Source: Sphaerisporangium flaviroseum (GTDB lineage: Bacteria > Actinomycetota > Actinomycetes > Streptosporangiales > Streptosporangiaceae). Taken from it: DNA of 64,000 nucleotides. Below the pieces are notes generated by a model. That model saw only the letters and a list, made by a program, of their open reading frames with translations, searched no databases and was not told the DNA's origin. The first letter of the stretch is position 1. Every line of letters begins with the position of its first letter. Where the stretch lies: assembly GCF_039537005.1 (NCBI RefSeq), contig NZ_BAAAZR010000018.1, forward strand, positions 1 through 64,000, given 5' to 3'. A program made the translations under genes and the position numbers. This document shows positions 8,818 to 17,661 of this stretch, piece by piece.

Positions 8818-9888
8818 CTAGATCCGCCGCTTGCGCCGGGCCCGGCGGACGATGGCGGCGGTGCCGATCACCGCGACGGTGGCGCCCGCGGCGGTGAGCG
8901 TGGCGTCCTTGCCGGACAGGCGGCGGCCGACGACCGCGTGCTTGCCCTCGCGCAGCTCCAGCAGTTGGCGGAACGCGGCCTCGTTGGTCCACGCCGGCTT
9001 CCATCCGGCCGCACGCAGCGACGCTCCGTCGACCACCCATGGGTAGACGACGTAGTGCAGGTCCGTGGCGGGGGCCGGAGTGATGCCCAGCCGGTGCAGC
9101 CGCTGTGCCGTGCCGAACGTCACCCCGGCGGGGAGCTCGAACCGCCGCAGGCCGGACAGCTCCTCGACCTGCTCCATCTCTAGCCATCCGTCGCTGCCGA
9201 CGGTCACCACACCGGAGACCAGGCCGAGCGCCGCGACCTCCAGGGCAGAGACCAGGTCCTCGACGTGGCAGAACTGCCAGCGTGGCGCCGATCCCTTGAC
9301 GGTGAGCAGGCGCGGCGCCTCGAAGTGGCGCGTGACGACCGTGTCCACTCCCGGCCCCACCACGGCGGCCGGGCGCAGCACCGTCACCTCCAGGCCCGGG
9401 TGGCTGCGCAGGCAGCGCCGTACGAGCGCCTCGATCTCCAGGTGGTCGCCGACGACGCCGGAGTCCGGCTCGGCGGCCACCGGGGCGTCCTCGGGCAGCG
9501 GGACCGGATTGTCCGGCACCGCCCCGTAGACCATGGCGCTGGTCACGAGCACGACCCGCCGTACCCTGGCGGCGGCCGAGGCCGTGAGCACGGTCTGCGT
9601 GGCCCGGAGGTTGTAGGCGCGGCGCTCGGCCGGGTCCGCGTCGAGGGTGTAGTCGGCGGCGAGATGGACCAGCACGTCCACATCGGAGATGCGGTTCGCC
9701 AAGAGCGGATCTCTGACGTCGAGCACCCGCCAGGTGACGCCCGGGACGTCACCCCGCTGATCGTCGATCGCCACCACACGGCGGAAATCCGCAGACGAGG
9801 CGACCCGGGAGAGAAACTCTCTCCCCAGCCCTGCAGCCGCGCCGGTGACGGCGACGACCGGTGGCCGGAGGCGTTTCGAGGTAGGCAC
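8818..9888 (-). CDS. NAD-dependent epimerase/dehydratase family protein (extended SDR)
   Basis: This is a Rossmann-fold protein of 356 residues with the nucleotide motif TGAAAGLG near the N-terminus, DVLVHLAA for the second strand region, and LVTSAMVYG at the catalytic Ser segment. The usual YxxxK catalytic pair is not evident: the aligned stretch reads VVGDHLEIE, so redox or epimerase activity may be lost or altered. The C-terminus ends in a hydrophobic helix and a basic tail (RRARRKRRI), suggesting membrane association. The GTG at 9888 is favoured because GTGAGGA lies just upstream; an earlier GTG is at 9906. It is divergent from the zincin gene at 9971. Confidence 0.8.
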   Translation of the reverse strand: MPTSKRLRPPVVAVTGAAAGLGREFLSRVASSADFRRVVAIDDQRGDVPGVTWRVLDVRDPLLANRISDVDVLVHLAADYTLDADPAERRAYNLRATQTVLTASAAARVRRVVLVTSAMVYGAVPDNPVPLPEDAPVAAEPDSGVVGDHLEIEALVRRCLRSHPGLEVTVLRPAAVVGPGVDTVVTRHFEAPRLLTVKGSAPRWQFCHVEDLVSALEVAALGLVSGVVTVGSDGWLEMEQVEELSGLRRFELPAGVTFGTAQRLHRLGITPAPATDLHYVVYPWVVDGASLRAAGWKPAWTNEAAFRQLLELREGKHAVVGRRLSGKDATLTAAGATVAVIGTAAIVRRARRKRRI

Positions 9889-9970
9889 GAGGTCCTCACT
9901 TTGCACTGATCCGCCCTACGACGGATAACGTGGCGGATGTGGACTCCTCCATCCTGCACGAGGTAGAGCG

Positions 9971-11305
9971 GTGACTGACCTGCCAGGTCGCGAAAACGAC
10001 CCCAACGAGAATCCGTTCGCGATGTTCGGCGATCCGGAGCAGATGGCCGCGGCCATGCGCCAGTTCGCCGACATGCTGTCGGCCCCGGCGGGCACCGGGC
10101 CCGTCAATTGGGATATGGCCAAGAACATCGCGCGCCACGCCGTGGTCGCCGAAGGTGATCCGAGCGTCATGGAAGGCGAGCGCCGTCAGATCGTCGACGC
10201 GCTGCGCCTCGCCGACCTCTGGCTGAACGAGGTCACCGAGCTGCCGAGCGGAGTGACCAACCCGGAGGCCTGGAGCCGTTCCGAGTGGATCGAGAAGACG
10301 GTCCCGGTCTGGAAACAGCTGTGCGACCCGATCGCCGAGCGCATGGTCGACACCATGGGCGGCACTCTGGGCGCGGCGGGTCTGGGGGCTGAGGGCCAGG
10401 CCATGGCCGCGCAGCTCGGGCCGCTCATGGGCATGATGCGCCAGATGGGCGGCATGATGGTCGGCAGCCAGATCGGCCAGGCCCTCGGCACGCTCGCCCC
10501 CGAGGTCATCGGCTCGTCCGACATCGGGCTGCCGCTCTCCGAGACCGCGGCCCTGCTGCCCGGCGGCATCGCCGCGTTCAGCCACGGCCTGGAGATGCCC
10601 TCCGAGGAGATCCGGCTGTACCTGGCGCTCAGGGAGGCGGCACACCACCGCCTGTTCCAGCACGTCCCCTGGCTGCGCACCCAGCTGTTCGGCGCGGTCG
10701 AGGAGTACGCCAAGGGCATCACGGTGGACACCTCCGCGCTGGAGGAGCAGATCCGCGGGCTCGACATCAGCAACCCCGAGCAGATCCAGGAGGCTCTGAG
10801 CGGCGGCGCGCTGCTCAAGCCCGAGGACACCGAGCGTCAGAAGGCCGCGCTGGTGCGGCTGGAGACCATCCTGGCGCTGGTCGAGGGCTGGGTCGGCACG
10901 GTGGCCGACGCCGCCGCCCAGGGCAAGCTGCCCTCCGTCGCGTCCCTGTCGGAGACCGTCCGGCGCCGGCGCGCGACCGGAGGCCCGGCGGAGCGCACCT
11001 TCTCCACCCTCGTCGGGCTGGAGTTGCGCCCCCGGCGGCTGCGCGAGGCGGCCGCGCTCTGGCAGGCGCTCGCCGCCGACCGGGGCATCGAGGGGCGCGA
11101 CGCGGTGTGGTCCCACCCCGACCTCATGCCGACCGCGACCGACCTGGACGATCCCCAGGCCTTCGTCCGGGGTGAGGCCAGGCTCGACCTCTCGGCGTTC
11201 GAGGACCAGGTGAAGCCCGACGAAGGCGGGACTTCGGACAGGCCCGACACCGGGCCTCCCGAGAAGCCCTCCGACGGTGGCACGAGGGAACCCGGCGACC
11301 AGTGA
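9971..11305 (+). CDS. Zincin-like metallopeptidase, DUF2342 / Rv3195 type
   Basis: This 444-residue protein matches the actinobacterial zincin_2/DUF2342 family. The putative metal site is REAAHHRLF at residues 221-229, a variant of HExxH. The preceding region has the family's Met/Gly-rich helical stretch (about 128-175) and the DIGLPLS motif. The acidic, Pro/Gly-rich tail (400-444) is disordered. GTG start with an AGGTAGAG site just upstream. It overlaps the Nudix gene by 4 bp (GTGA), so the two are translationally coupled. Proteolytic activity has not, to my knowledge, been firmly shown for the family. Confidence 0.88.
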   Translation: MTDLPGRENDPNENPFAMFGDPEQMAAAMRQFADMLSAPAGTGPVNWDMAKNIARHAVVAEGDPSVMEGERRQIVDALRLADLWLNEVTELPSGVTNPEAWSRSEWIEKTVPVWKQLCDPIAERMVDTMGGTLGAAGLGAEGQAMAAQLGPLMGMMRQMGGMMVGSQIGQALGTLAPEVIGSSDIGLPLSETAALLPGGIAAFSHGLEMPSEEIRLYLALREAAHHRLFQHVPWLRTQLFGAVEEYAKGITVDTSALEEQIRGLDISNPEQIQEALSGGALLKPEDTERQKAALVRLETILALVEGWVGTVADAAAQGKLPSVASLSETVRRRRATGGPAERTFSTLVGLELRPRRLREAAALWQALAADRGIEGRDAVWSHPDLMPTATDLDDPQAFVRGEARLDLSAFEDQVKPDEGGTSDRPDTGPPEKPSDGGTREPGDQ

Positions 11306-11844
11306 CGTTGCGTGACGAGGCGCGGGCGGCGCTGGCCCGGTGGACGGCGCCCACTCCCACCGAGGAGGCGCTCCGCGAGCAGTTCCTGGAGCACCTGCAC
11401 ACCCGCGATGACGCGATGTGGCGGTCATGCGTGCCCGGCCACCTCACGGCCACCACGGCGGTGCTGTCCCACGACGGCGGCAAGGTGCTGCTCACGTTGC
11501 ATCCCAAGGCGGAGATGTGGCTGCCCATGGGCGGGCACTGCGAGGTCTCCGACACCTCGCTCGAGGAGGCCGCGCTGCGCGAGGCCACCGAGGAGTCCGG
11601 CATCCCGGGGCTCAGGCTCCTGCCTGGGCCGCTCGCCCTCGACCGGCATCAGGTCTGGTGCCATCCGCCCCACAGCTGGCATCTCGACGTCGAGTACGGC
11701 GCGGTGGCGCCGCCGGGGGCCGAGTTCGTGATCAGTGACGAGTCGCTCGACCTGCGATGGGTGCCGGTGGACGACATCCCCGAGCCGACCGACGAGGCGA
11801 CCCGCCGCCTCGCCCGGCGGGCGCGATCACTCCTGCTGTCCTGA
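11302..11844 (+). CDS. Nudix hydrolase
   Basis: This is a 180-residue Nudix enzyme with the complete box GGHCEVSDTSLEEAALREATEESGI, beginning at residue 77; the REATEE core supplies the divalent-metal ligands. It hydrolyses a nucleoside diphosphate linked to some moiety; the substrate is not predictable. A small N-terminal helical segment (1-40) precedes the fold. Start is GTG, sharing a GTGA overlap with the zincin stop codon, so translation is coupled. The same gene pair is present in relatives. Confidence 0.9.
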   Translation: MTLRDEARAALARWTAPTPTEEALREQFLEHLHTRDDAMWRSCVPGHLTATTAVLSHDGGKVLLTLHPKAEMWLPMGGHCEVSDTSLEEAALREATEESGIPGLRLLPGPLALDRHQVWCHPPHSWHLDVEYGAVAPPGAEFVISDESLDLRWVPVDDIPEPTDEATRRLARRARSLLLS

Positions 11845-11987
11845 CGGAGGCCCGCCCGGCCGGTGGCGGCTTTGACATCGGCCCTTTCGCGCTGACACGC
11901 TGCCGGTCGCCCCGGTTTCTTCACGCGGTTCATACATCCGGTGGATAGGGTCGGAGATCGAAACACCGAGGCTGAGCCGGGGGATGG

Positions 11988-13001
11988 GTGAACACCACGA
12001 CCGAGACACCGGTGGGCGGCGTGATCGTGACCCCGTCCCGGCGAGGGTTGCTTCATCGGCGCGTGCCGGGGAAGCTCGCGTGGCTCGCGGTGACGCCGTT
12101 CGCCGCCTGGGCCGTGGCACGATTGGGCGGGCTGGAGCGTGGATCGTTCCCCGCACAGATCATGAGCGCCACGCCGTACGCCGCCGCGGGCTCTCTGCTT
12201 CCGTTGCTTCTCTCCGTCCTGTCCCGGAAGAAGGCGGTGACCGCGGTCGCGTTCGCGACGACCGCGGCTCTGGGGTTCAGCGTCCTCCCCCGCGCCTTCG
12301 GGGAAGCGCAGACCGCCCCCGGACGGCCGTTCACGCTGCTCACGGCGAACCTCTTCTTCGGCCGCGGTGACGCGGGCACCGTGGTCGACCTGGTCCGCAG
12401 GCACCGTCCCGACATCCTCAGCACCCAGGAGCTGACCCCGGGGGCCGTGGAGGATCTCGACGCGGCCGGGCTGAAGGAGCTGATGCCCTACCGCGTCCTG
12501 GAGGACGAGTGGAACGCGGCGGGCAGCGGCATCTACTCCAGCCACCCGATCACCCAGCTGAAGGGGCTGTTCCCGGTGATCGGCCACAACATGCCGGCGG
12601 TCAAGCTGACGATGCCGGGGGGAGCCGAGGTGGAGGTCGTCGACGTGCACACCCTTCCCCCGCTCGGCCGCCAGATCTTCGCGTGGACCGAAGGGCTCCG
12701 GGCGCTGCCGCCGGGGCCGGCCTCGGGACCGTTCCGCATCCTCGCCGGCGACTTCAACGCGAGCCTCGACCATGCCGAGATGCGAAGGCTGGTCGGGCGC
12801 GGGTACCACGACGCCGGCGACATCACGGGCGGCGGCCTCACCCCGACGTGGCCGGCCAACAAACGGGTCCCGCCGCTGATCACGATCGACCATGTGCTGG
12901 TCGACCAGCGCATCTCCGTACGGAACTACCAGGTGTACGACGTGCCGGGCACCGATCATCGCGCTGTGCTGACCGAGCTCACCTTGCCGACCACGCCCTG
13001 A
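11988..13001 (+). CDS. Endonuclease/exonuclease/phosphatase family hydrolase, membrane-anchored
   Basis: The first 110 residues hold about three hydrophobic helices (approximately 28-50, 57-75, 80-100). Then comes an EEP fold with LLTANLFFG, STQEL (Mg-binding Glu), LAGDFNAS and TDHRAV, which are the expected metal and catalytic residues in order. This architecture usually places a DNase I-like phosphodiesterase or phosphatase on the outer membrane face. The substrate may be a phospholipid or nucleic acid; it is not decidable here. GTG start behind a GGGGGATGG site. It stands alone between the Nudix gene and convergent genes. Confidence 0.88.
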   Translation: MNTTTETPVGGVIVTPSRRGLLHRRVPGKLAWLAVTPFAAWAVARLGGLERGSFPAQIMSATPYAAAGSLLPLLLSVLSRKKAVTAVAFATTAALGFSVLPRAFGEAQTAPGRPFTLLTANLFFGRGDAGTVVDLVRRHRPDILSTQELTPGAVEDLDAAGLKELMPYRVLEDEWNAAGSGIYSSHPITQLKGLFPVIGHNMPAVKLTMPGGAEVEVVDVHTLPPLGRQIFAWTEGLRALPPGPASGPFRILAGDFNASLDHAEMRRLVGRGYHDAGDITGGGLTPTWPANKRVPPLITIDHVLVDQRISVRNYQVYDVPGTDHRAVLTELTLPTTP

Positions 13002-13097
13002 CAGGGCGAGCGTCCGCGACGGGTGCGGCGTTCACGGGGCCGGGCTGGGCACGACGGCGACCGGGCGGCGTCGCTGGTCAGGCCGGGCAGACAGGTC

Positions 13098-13688
13098 TCA
13101 GGCGCTGAGCAGGGCCCTGGTGTTGTCCCAGCCTTCGAGTCCGGGGTCGAGCCGGGCCAGGTCGCCGGGGGTGCGCAGCCGGTGCCAGCCGGGCCCGGTG
13201 GCGACCATCCGGCTCCCCGGGGCTTGGGCGCGGAGGCGGGCCACCACGTCGGGGTCGTCCAGGCCCGCGGTGGCCCAGGCCGGGAACGGCAGCCGCGCGG
13301 CCATCGCGACCGCACCGCCGCCGGCGGCCGGGCAGACGGCGACGGGGGCACGTCCGAGCTCGCGGAAGAGCTTGCCGATCAGCAACGGAGGCAGGTCGGG
13401 CGCGTCGCCGCCGATGACCACCGCCTCCTCTCCGTGCGGCCGGAGCGCCGCGAACGCCTCGGTCAGGCCGGCGGAGTCGGGGATGGAGATCACGCGGGTG
13501 CCCGGCCAGGCCAGGTCCTCCAGCCCGGCGACACCGGCGGCGAGGATCACCGGCTCGACCAGGTCGAGCCCGGCCACGACCTCGTAGGTGTCCTCGGCCA
13601 GGGCGAGCAGGAATTCCTCGGGGTCGACCCCGGGTGGCGCCGCCTTGCCCATCGCCGGTGTGACCAGGACCGCGGCGAGCCTCAACAC
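13098..13688 (-). CDS. DUF2064 / glycosyltransferase A-like nucleotidyl transferase
   Basis: This 196-residue protein resembles the DUF2064 (TIGR04282-type) family, a GT-A-like fold related to MobA and CofC. Visible are VLVTPAMGKAAPPGVDP at the N-terminus, where a nucleotide loop would sit, and GGDAPDLPPLLI, the usual SD/GDxPxLP acidic motif of this fold. The C-terminal half fits the family (AWATAGLDDPD, LDPGLEGWDNT). The substrate is unknown. It overlaps the upstream protease gene by 7 bp, suggesting one transcript. GTG start. Confidence 0.75.
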   Translation of the reverse strand: MLRLAAVLVTPAMGKAAPPGVDPEEFLLALAEDTYEVVAGLDLVEPVILAAGVAGLEDLAWPGTRVISIPDSAGLTEAFAALRPHGEEAVVIGGDAPDLPPLLIGKLFRELGRAPVAVCPAAGGGAVAMAARLPFPAWATAGLDDPDVVARLRAQAPGSRMVATGPGWHRLRTPGDLARLDPGLEGWDNTRALLSA

Positions 13689-14245
13689 TCTTCCACTGAT
13701 CCGTTGGCGGCCATGGAGTAGCCCTCCAGGAAGCCACGCGCACGCTCGGCCCGGGGATAGCGCTCGACCAGCGCCCAGAACCGGGGACCGTGGCTCGGGA
13801 CCAGCAGGTGTACCAGCTCATGCATGATCACGTAGTCGACCACCCAGGCGGGCATGCCACGCAGGCGGGTCGAGAGCCGGATGGTGCCGTGGTCAGGAGT
13901 GCACGACCCCCAGCGGTGTCGTTGGTTCTCCGCCCAGCGCACGCTGGAGGGCATCGCCCTGTCGTCGAGGTAGCGTGCTGCCAGATCGCGGGCCCGCTCC
14001 AGGAGGTCATCGTCGCTCGGGCGTCGCCGCTGCTCCTTGGCGGCGAGCCGATCGAGCATCCGGCGCACCCATTGTTCTTCATCTATCCTGCTCAGACCGG
14101 CAGGAAGCAGCACGATCGTCTTGTCGCCATCGCGGTATGCGGATACGGTCCGCCGTCGGCGTGCACTCCGGCGGACCTCGACTGTCTCGGGGGGCACATA
14201 TGAACGGTAGCTGAGACTCCTGGGATTCCACAGGGGGGGAATCAC
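13682..14245 (-). CDS. YgjP-like (M48/WLM) metallopeptidase
   Basis: This small zinc protease domain carries the helix HELVHLLVPSHGPRFW (two His and Glu of HExxH, third ligand in the SHGPRFW loop), preceded by the RWGSCTPDHGTIRLS motif of the YgjP/WLM group. The GTG at 14245 is chosen because AGGGAAAAC lies directly upstream; the frame is open to 14326, and another GTG at 14197 would remove 16 residues. The product is about 187 residues and cytoplasmic, with no signal. Family members have no established substrate. It is co-transcribed with the DUF2064 gene. Confidence 0.85.
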   Translation of the reverse strand: MIPPLWNPRSLSYRSYVPPETVEVRRSARRRRTVSAYRDGDKTIVLLPAGLSRIDEEQWVRRMLDRLAAKEQRRRPSDDDLLERARDLAARYLDDRAMPSSVRWAENQRHRWGSCTPDHGTIRLSTRLRGMPAWVVDYVIMHELVHLLVPSHGPRFWALVERYPRAERARGFLEGYSMAANGSVEEC

Positions 14246-14350
14246 GTTTTCCCTGGTCAATCCGCGTTCGCCCAATGTTCGCCTGGGACGGTGCTCACAT
14301 AGGTCCCATGGGACACGTGAGTCCACGCCACGACCGCCGTATCCCCTGAG

Positions 14351-14359
14351 TTATCCACA
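14351..14359 (+). other. Isolated perfect DnaA-box-like 9-mer
   Basis: TTATCCACA matches the Escherichia coli DnaA-box consensus exactly, in the 150-bp divergent region between the YgjP-like protease and the ThiF-like gene. A single box does not make an origin; it may be chance or a DnaA-responsive promoter element. Confidence 0.3.
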
Positions 14360-14394
14360 GGTGGGTACAACGCGGCCCGGTCGAGGGCGGGGTT

Positions 14395-15546
14395 GTGCCA
14401 GGCTGCGCGATCGTGACCTCGCCACTCCATGACGCACCCCCCGCACGGCAGGCTCCTCGCGAGCCCGTCCGGCCGCGGCTGAAGCCGGCTCTGCGCCGCC
14501 TCCACCGTGACGACCACACCCTCCAGCTGGGCGTTCATCCGCTCCGCGCGGTCGTGCTTACCGATCTGGAGCCTCGCATGCGCCGGTTCGTCGAGAGCCT
14601 CGACGGCACGCGCACGCTCGATGAGCTGGTCTCCCGCGGCGATCTCGACGAGACCACCGTACGCCAGGTCGTGCGCCTGCTGACCGAGCGGGGCGTGCTC
14701 GACGACGCGTCCGTCAGGCCCGAGCCGTTGCGCGGGCTGACCGCCGCCGAGCGCGACCGGCTCGGGCCCGATCTCGACGCCCTTTCCCTGTCGGCCGCCG
14801 ACGCGGGCGACGGAGGGCTCACGGCGCTGGAGCGCCGCCGCCGGGCCTACGTGCGGGTGTACGGCGCCGGCCGGGTCGGCGCCCAGATCGTCGTCCTGCT
14901 CGCCGCCTCGGGCGTCGGCCATCTGTGCGTGATCGATCCGGGCACCACACGGCACCAGGACGTCGTCCCTGGCGGGCTGTCCTTCGCGGAGGTCGGGCGC
15001 GGCCGGGAGGACGGCGCGGTGGCGGCCGCGCTCCGCATGGCGCCGGGCGTCAACGCCTGGACGGGCCGTACGGCCTCCCAGCTCACCGACGGGGCCCACC
15101 GTCCCGACCTCGTCGTCCTGGCCCCGGTCGGGCCGCTCGACGTGGTGGTGCCCCGCGACCTGGTGGCGCTGGGCATCCCTCACCTGCTCGTGACCGCCGG
15201 TGAGGGCGTCGGATCGGTCGGGCCGCTCGTGCTTCCAGGGCGCACTTCATGCCTGCGCTGCCTGGAGCTGACCCGGCGTGACCGCGACCCGTCGTGGCCG
15301 GTCGTCGGCGCGCGCCTGGGCGGTTTCCCGGCGGGGGAGATCGCGTGTGACACGGTGCTGTCAACGCTGGTCGCGGCCCAGGCGACGGGTCATGTTCTGG
15401 GTTCTGTCGACGGCCTCACACCCACTGTGACCAATAGCACAGTTGACGTAATGCCTGATTGGCGTTGGAAAAAACGCTCGTGGAGCGTTCATCCGCTATG
15501 TCGTTGTAGTCGAAACGACTTCGGTCCGCTAACAATGGTCGCGTGA
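14395..15546 (+). CDS. ThiF-like protein with N-terminal PqqD/RRE-like domain (peptide-maturation E1 homologue)
   Basis: Residues 35-110 have the look of a PqqD-like winged helix used to bind leader peptides (HPLRAVVLTDLEPRMRRFVE, then LDGTRTLDELVSR). Residues 125-330 form an E1/ThiF-like Rossmann fold with VYGAGRVGAQIVVLLAASGV and CLRCLELT (zinc or catalytic Cys). The C-terminus adds HPLCRC, a likely second half of a zinc site. This order recalls the TOMM cyclodehydratase C protein or ocin-ThiF proteins of RiPP pathways, but no YcaO gene or precursor peptide is visible nearby. The start is uncertain (GTG at 14395 or 14413). The stop overlaps the next gene's GTG by 4 bp, coupling it to the ABC1 kinase. 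Confidence 0.7.
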   Translation: MPGCAIVTSPLHDAPPARQAPREPVRPRLKPALRRLHRDDHTLQLGVHPLRAVVLTDLEPRMRRFVESLDGTRTLDELVSRGDLDETTVRQVVRLLTERGVLDDASVRPEPLRGLTAAERDRLGPDLDALSLSAADAGDGGLTALERRRRAYVRVYGAGRVGAQIVVLLAASGVGHLCVIDPGTTRHQDVVPGGLSFAEVGRGREDGAVAAALRMAPGVNAWTGRTASQLTDGAHRPDLVVLAPVGPLDVVVPRDLVALGIPHLLVTAGEGVGSVGPLVLPGRTSCLRCLELTRRDRDPSWPVVGARLGGFPAGEIACDTVLSTLVAAQATGHVLGSVDGLTPTVTNSTVDVMPDWRWKKRSWSVHPLCRCSRNDFGPLTMVA

Positions 15547-16886
15547 GTGACTTCCCCCAACACGCCGTGACGCGGTCCGCCAAGCTGGCGACGCTCCCTC
15601 TTGGGTTCGCCGGCCGCACCGCTCTCGGGCTGGGCAAAAGGATCGGTGGGAAGTCCGCCGAAATCGTCGCCCAGGAGATCCAGCAGCGCACCTCCGAGCA
15701 GGTCTTCCGTGTCCTCGGGGAGCTCAAGGGCGGGGCGATGAAGCTCGGCCAGGCTCTGTCGATCTTCGAGGCCGCGCTGCCGCCCGAGGTCGCCGGGCCC
15801 TACCGCGCGACGTTGACCAAGCTGCAGGACGCGGCGCCCCCGCTTCCCGTGTCCACGGTGCACGCGGTGCTGACCGAGCAACTCGGCGACGGCTGGCGGG
15901 AGCACTTCCAGCGGTTCGACGACACTCCCACCGCCGCGGCCTCGATCGGCCAGGTGCACAAGGCCGTCTGGCACGACGGCCGGGAGGTGGCCGTCAAGAT
16001 CCAGTATCCCGGCGCGGGCAAGGCTCTGCTGGCCGACTTCAAGCAGCTCGCCAGGCTGGGCAAGCTCTTCGGGGCGCTGCTGCCGGGTCTCGACATCAAG
16101 GCCGTGCTCGGCGAGCTCAGGGAGCGCATCACCGAGGAGCTCGACTACCTGCGTGAGGCGGAGTCGCAGCACGCGTTCGCCACCGCGTACCACGACGACC
16201 CCGACTTCCTCGTGCCCGATGTCATCGCCGCCAACGAGCAGATCATCGTGACCGAGTGGATCGACGGCACACCGCTGTCCAAGATCATCTCCGCGGGCAC
16301 CAAGAAGCAGCGCGACCGCGCCGGGCTGCTGTTGGTACGGTTCCTGTTCAGCTCCCCCGCGCGTGCCGGCATGCTGCACGCCGACCCACACCCCGGCAAC
16401 TTCCGCGTGCTTCCCGACGGCCGCCTGGGAGTGCTCGACTTCGGCGCGGTCAACCGCATGCCCGACGGCTACCCCGAGGTGTTCGGCACGCTCACCCGCA
16501 TCTTCAACAAGGGGGACATGGCGACCGTCGTCCAGGGGCTACGTGACGAGGGGTTCATCCGTCCCCACATCGAGGTCGACACCGAGGCGCTGCGCGCCTT
16601 CCTCGCCCCGTACGTCGAGCCGACGCAGGTCGAGGAGTTCACCTTCAGCCGCGAATGGCTCCAGCAGCAGGTCGCGACCGTCACCGATCTCCGCCCGACC
16701 AACGTCGTGCGCCAGCTCAACCTGCCGCCGTCGTATGTTCTGATCAACCGGGTTCACGCGGCCGGCATCGGGGTGCTGTGCCAGCTCGGCACCACGGCCC
16801 GCTTCCGCGACGAGGTGGTCCGCTGGGTGCCCGGCTTCGCCGACGACGACCCCGAAGACAGGGCCACGGCACTCGCCGCCTCGTAG
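15543..16886 (+). CDS. ABC1/AarF/UbiB family kinase-like protein
   Basis: This 447-residue ABC1 atypical kinase has the family's KxGQ motif (MKLGQALS, about 61-68), AAASIGQV replacing the glycine-rich loop, VAVKIQYPG with the invariant lysine, the HADPHPGNF catalytic loop and LDFG. UbiB-type proteins support quinone biosynthesis or lipid handling by an ATPase activity that is poorly understood. It corresponds to Rv3197, next to whiB7 in mycobacteria, and the same neighbourhood is kept here. GTG start, overlapping the ThiF-like stop (GTGA). A strong terminator follows at 16983-17014. Confidence 0.92.
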   Translation: MSDFPQHAVTRSAKLATLPLGFAGRTALGLGKRIGGKSAEIVAQEIQQRTSEQVFRVLGELKGGAMKLGQALSIFEAALPPEVAGPYRATLTKLQDAAPPLPVSTVHAVLTEQLGDGWREHFQRFDDTPTAAASIGQVHKAVWHDGREVAVKIQYPGAGKALLADFKQLARLGKLFGALLPGLDIKAVLGELRERITEELDYLREAESQHAFATAYHDDPDFLVPDVIAANEQIIVTEWIDGTPLSKIISAGTKKQRDRAGLLLVRFLFSSPARAGMLHADPHPGNFRVLPDGRLGVLDFGAVNRMPDGYPEVFGTLTRIFNKGDMATVVQGLRDEGFIRPHIEVDTEALRAFLAPYVEPTQVEEFTFSREWLQQQVATVTDLRPTNVVRQLNLPPSYVLINRVHAAGIGVLCQLGTTARFRDEVVRWVPGFADDDPEDRATALAAS

Positions 16887-16982
16887 ATCCGCAACCGGAC
16901 CTCGCTGCATCAAAGCAATCGATTCCAGCGGGTGCCGCTGAATGAATGCCGGGCCCACGGGGATGCGGCGTGAGAAAAGGCG

Positions 16983-17014
16983 GGGGCGGACCCCGGTGAA
17001 TCGGGGTCCGCCCC
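16983..17014 (+). terminator. Strong hairpin terminator behind the ABC1 gene
   Basis: A perfect 13-bp stem GGGGCGGACCCCG with a 6-base loop, followed by CATTTCCTG. It lies between convergent genes and may serve both. Confidence 0.8.
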
Positions 17015-17083
17015 ATTTCCTGTTGTTCATACGATGATCCCGGCCGTGCCGCGAGCGGCCATGGTCACCGTGCCATCAGCTGA

Positions 17084-17278
17084 TCAGGCCAGGCGGGCGA
17101 GGGCGTGCCGAAGGCGCATGGAGGCACGCTCCGCCTGCTTACGGGCCTTGTTCACCCGCATTATCCCGTTGGCGAGACGTTGCTCCTCGGCCTCGCGGTG
17201 AAGAGTTTGTATTCGGTCTCGTACCAATTCTTTGTGCATATAGGGAAGGTCGCTGGTCCAGCTGGTGTGAGTGTTCAT
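17084..17278 (-). CDS. Small basic helical protein downstream of whiB7
   Basis: This gene encodes 64 residues, mostly one long amphipathic helix rich in Arg, Lys, Glu and Ala (residues 15-64), with an N-terminal HTSWTSDLPY segment. ATG start with a GAAGGACC site upstream. It follows whiB7 by 49 bp on the same strand and would be transcribed with it. No family is recognised. Composition and position support it as a real gene, perhaps a small actinobacterial DNA- or RNA-binding protein, but that is a guess. Confidence 0.6.
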   Translation of the reverse strand: MNTHTSWTSDLPYMHKELVRDRIQTLHREAEEQRLANGIMRVNKARKQAERASMRLRHALARLA

Positions 17279-17327
17279 CGATGTGGTCCTTCGCAGATCG
17301 TGGGTCGGTGGAAAGAATGCGAGGTGT

Positions 17328-17597
17328 TCAGGCCGCGACCGGGGTCTTCCGCGGGCGGCCCCTCGGCCTCTTCTTGGGAACGACGGTTCCCCGGATGACG
17401 AGCTCCCCGCCCCAGACGCCCCACGGCTCCTCGCGCTCCAGCGCGCGGGCCAGGCAGGTCTTCTGGATCGGGCACCCTCCGCAGAGGGCCTTGGCGAACT
17501 CGACGTCGTCGGGGGACTCGGCGAACCACAGGTCGGGGTCGGTACGACACGGGATATCGGCTTCGTCGACCAGGTCCATGGTCGTCCAAACCGCCAT
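17328..17597 (-). CDS. whiB7: WhiB7-family Fe-S transcription factor
   Basis: This 89-residue Wbl protein has the four cluster cysteines (IPC, then CGGC followed by C five residues later), the GVWGGE turn, and a C-terminal AT-hook RGRPRK, which together identify the WhiB7/WblC class rather than other Wbl proteins. Known members bind the primary sigma factor and AT-rich DNA just upstream of -35 elements, inducing intrinsic antibiotic resistance and redox genes. ATG at 17597 follows AAAGGTGA; a GTG three codons earlier is adjacent to that site and less likely. The gene is preceded by a roughly 500-nt leader with an upstream ORF and an attenuator-like terminator. The order ABC1, whiB7, uvrD2 matches mycobacteria. 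Confidence 0.95.
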   Translation of the reverse strand: MAVWTTMDLVDEADIPCRTDPDLWFAESPDDVEFAKALCGGCPIQKTCLARALEREEPWGVWGGELVIRGTVVPKKRPRGRPRKTPVAA

Positions 17598-17661
17598 CTG
17601 CGTCACCTTTCTGTCTGCTGGTTGATCTGGTCGGTTACCTCTGGGTGGTCGGAATGGCGGC

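Noticed and set aside
14351..14359. DnaA box as a replication origin
   Set aside because: A single box, no AT-rich unwinding region and no dnaA, dnaN or parAB genes nearby.
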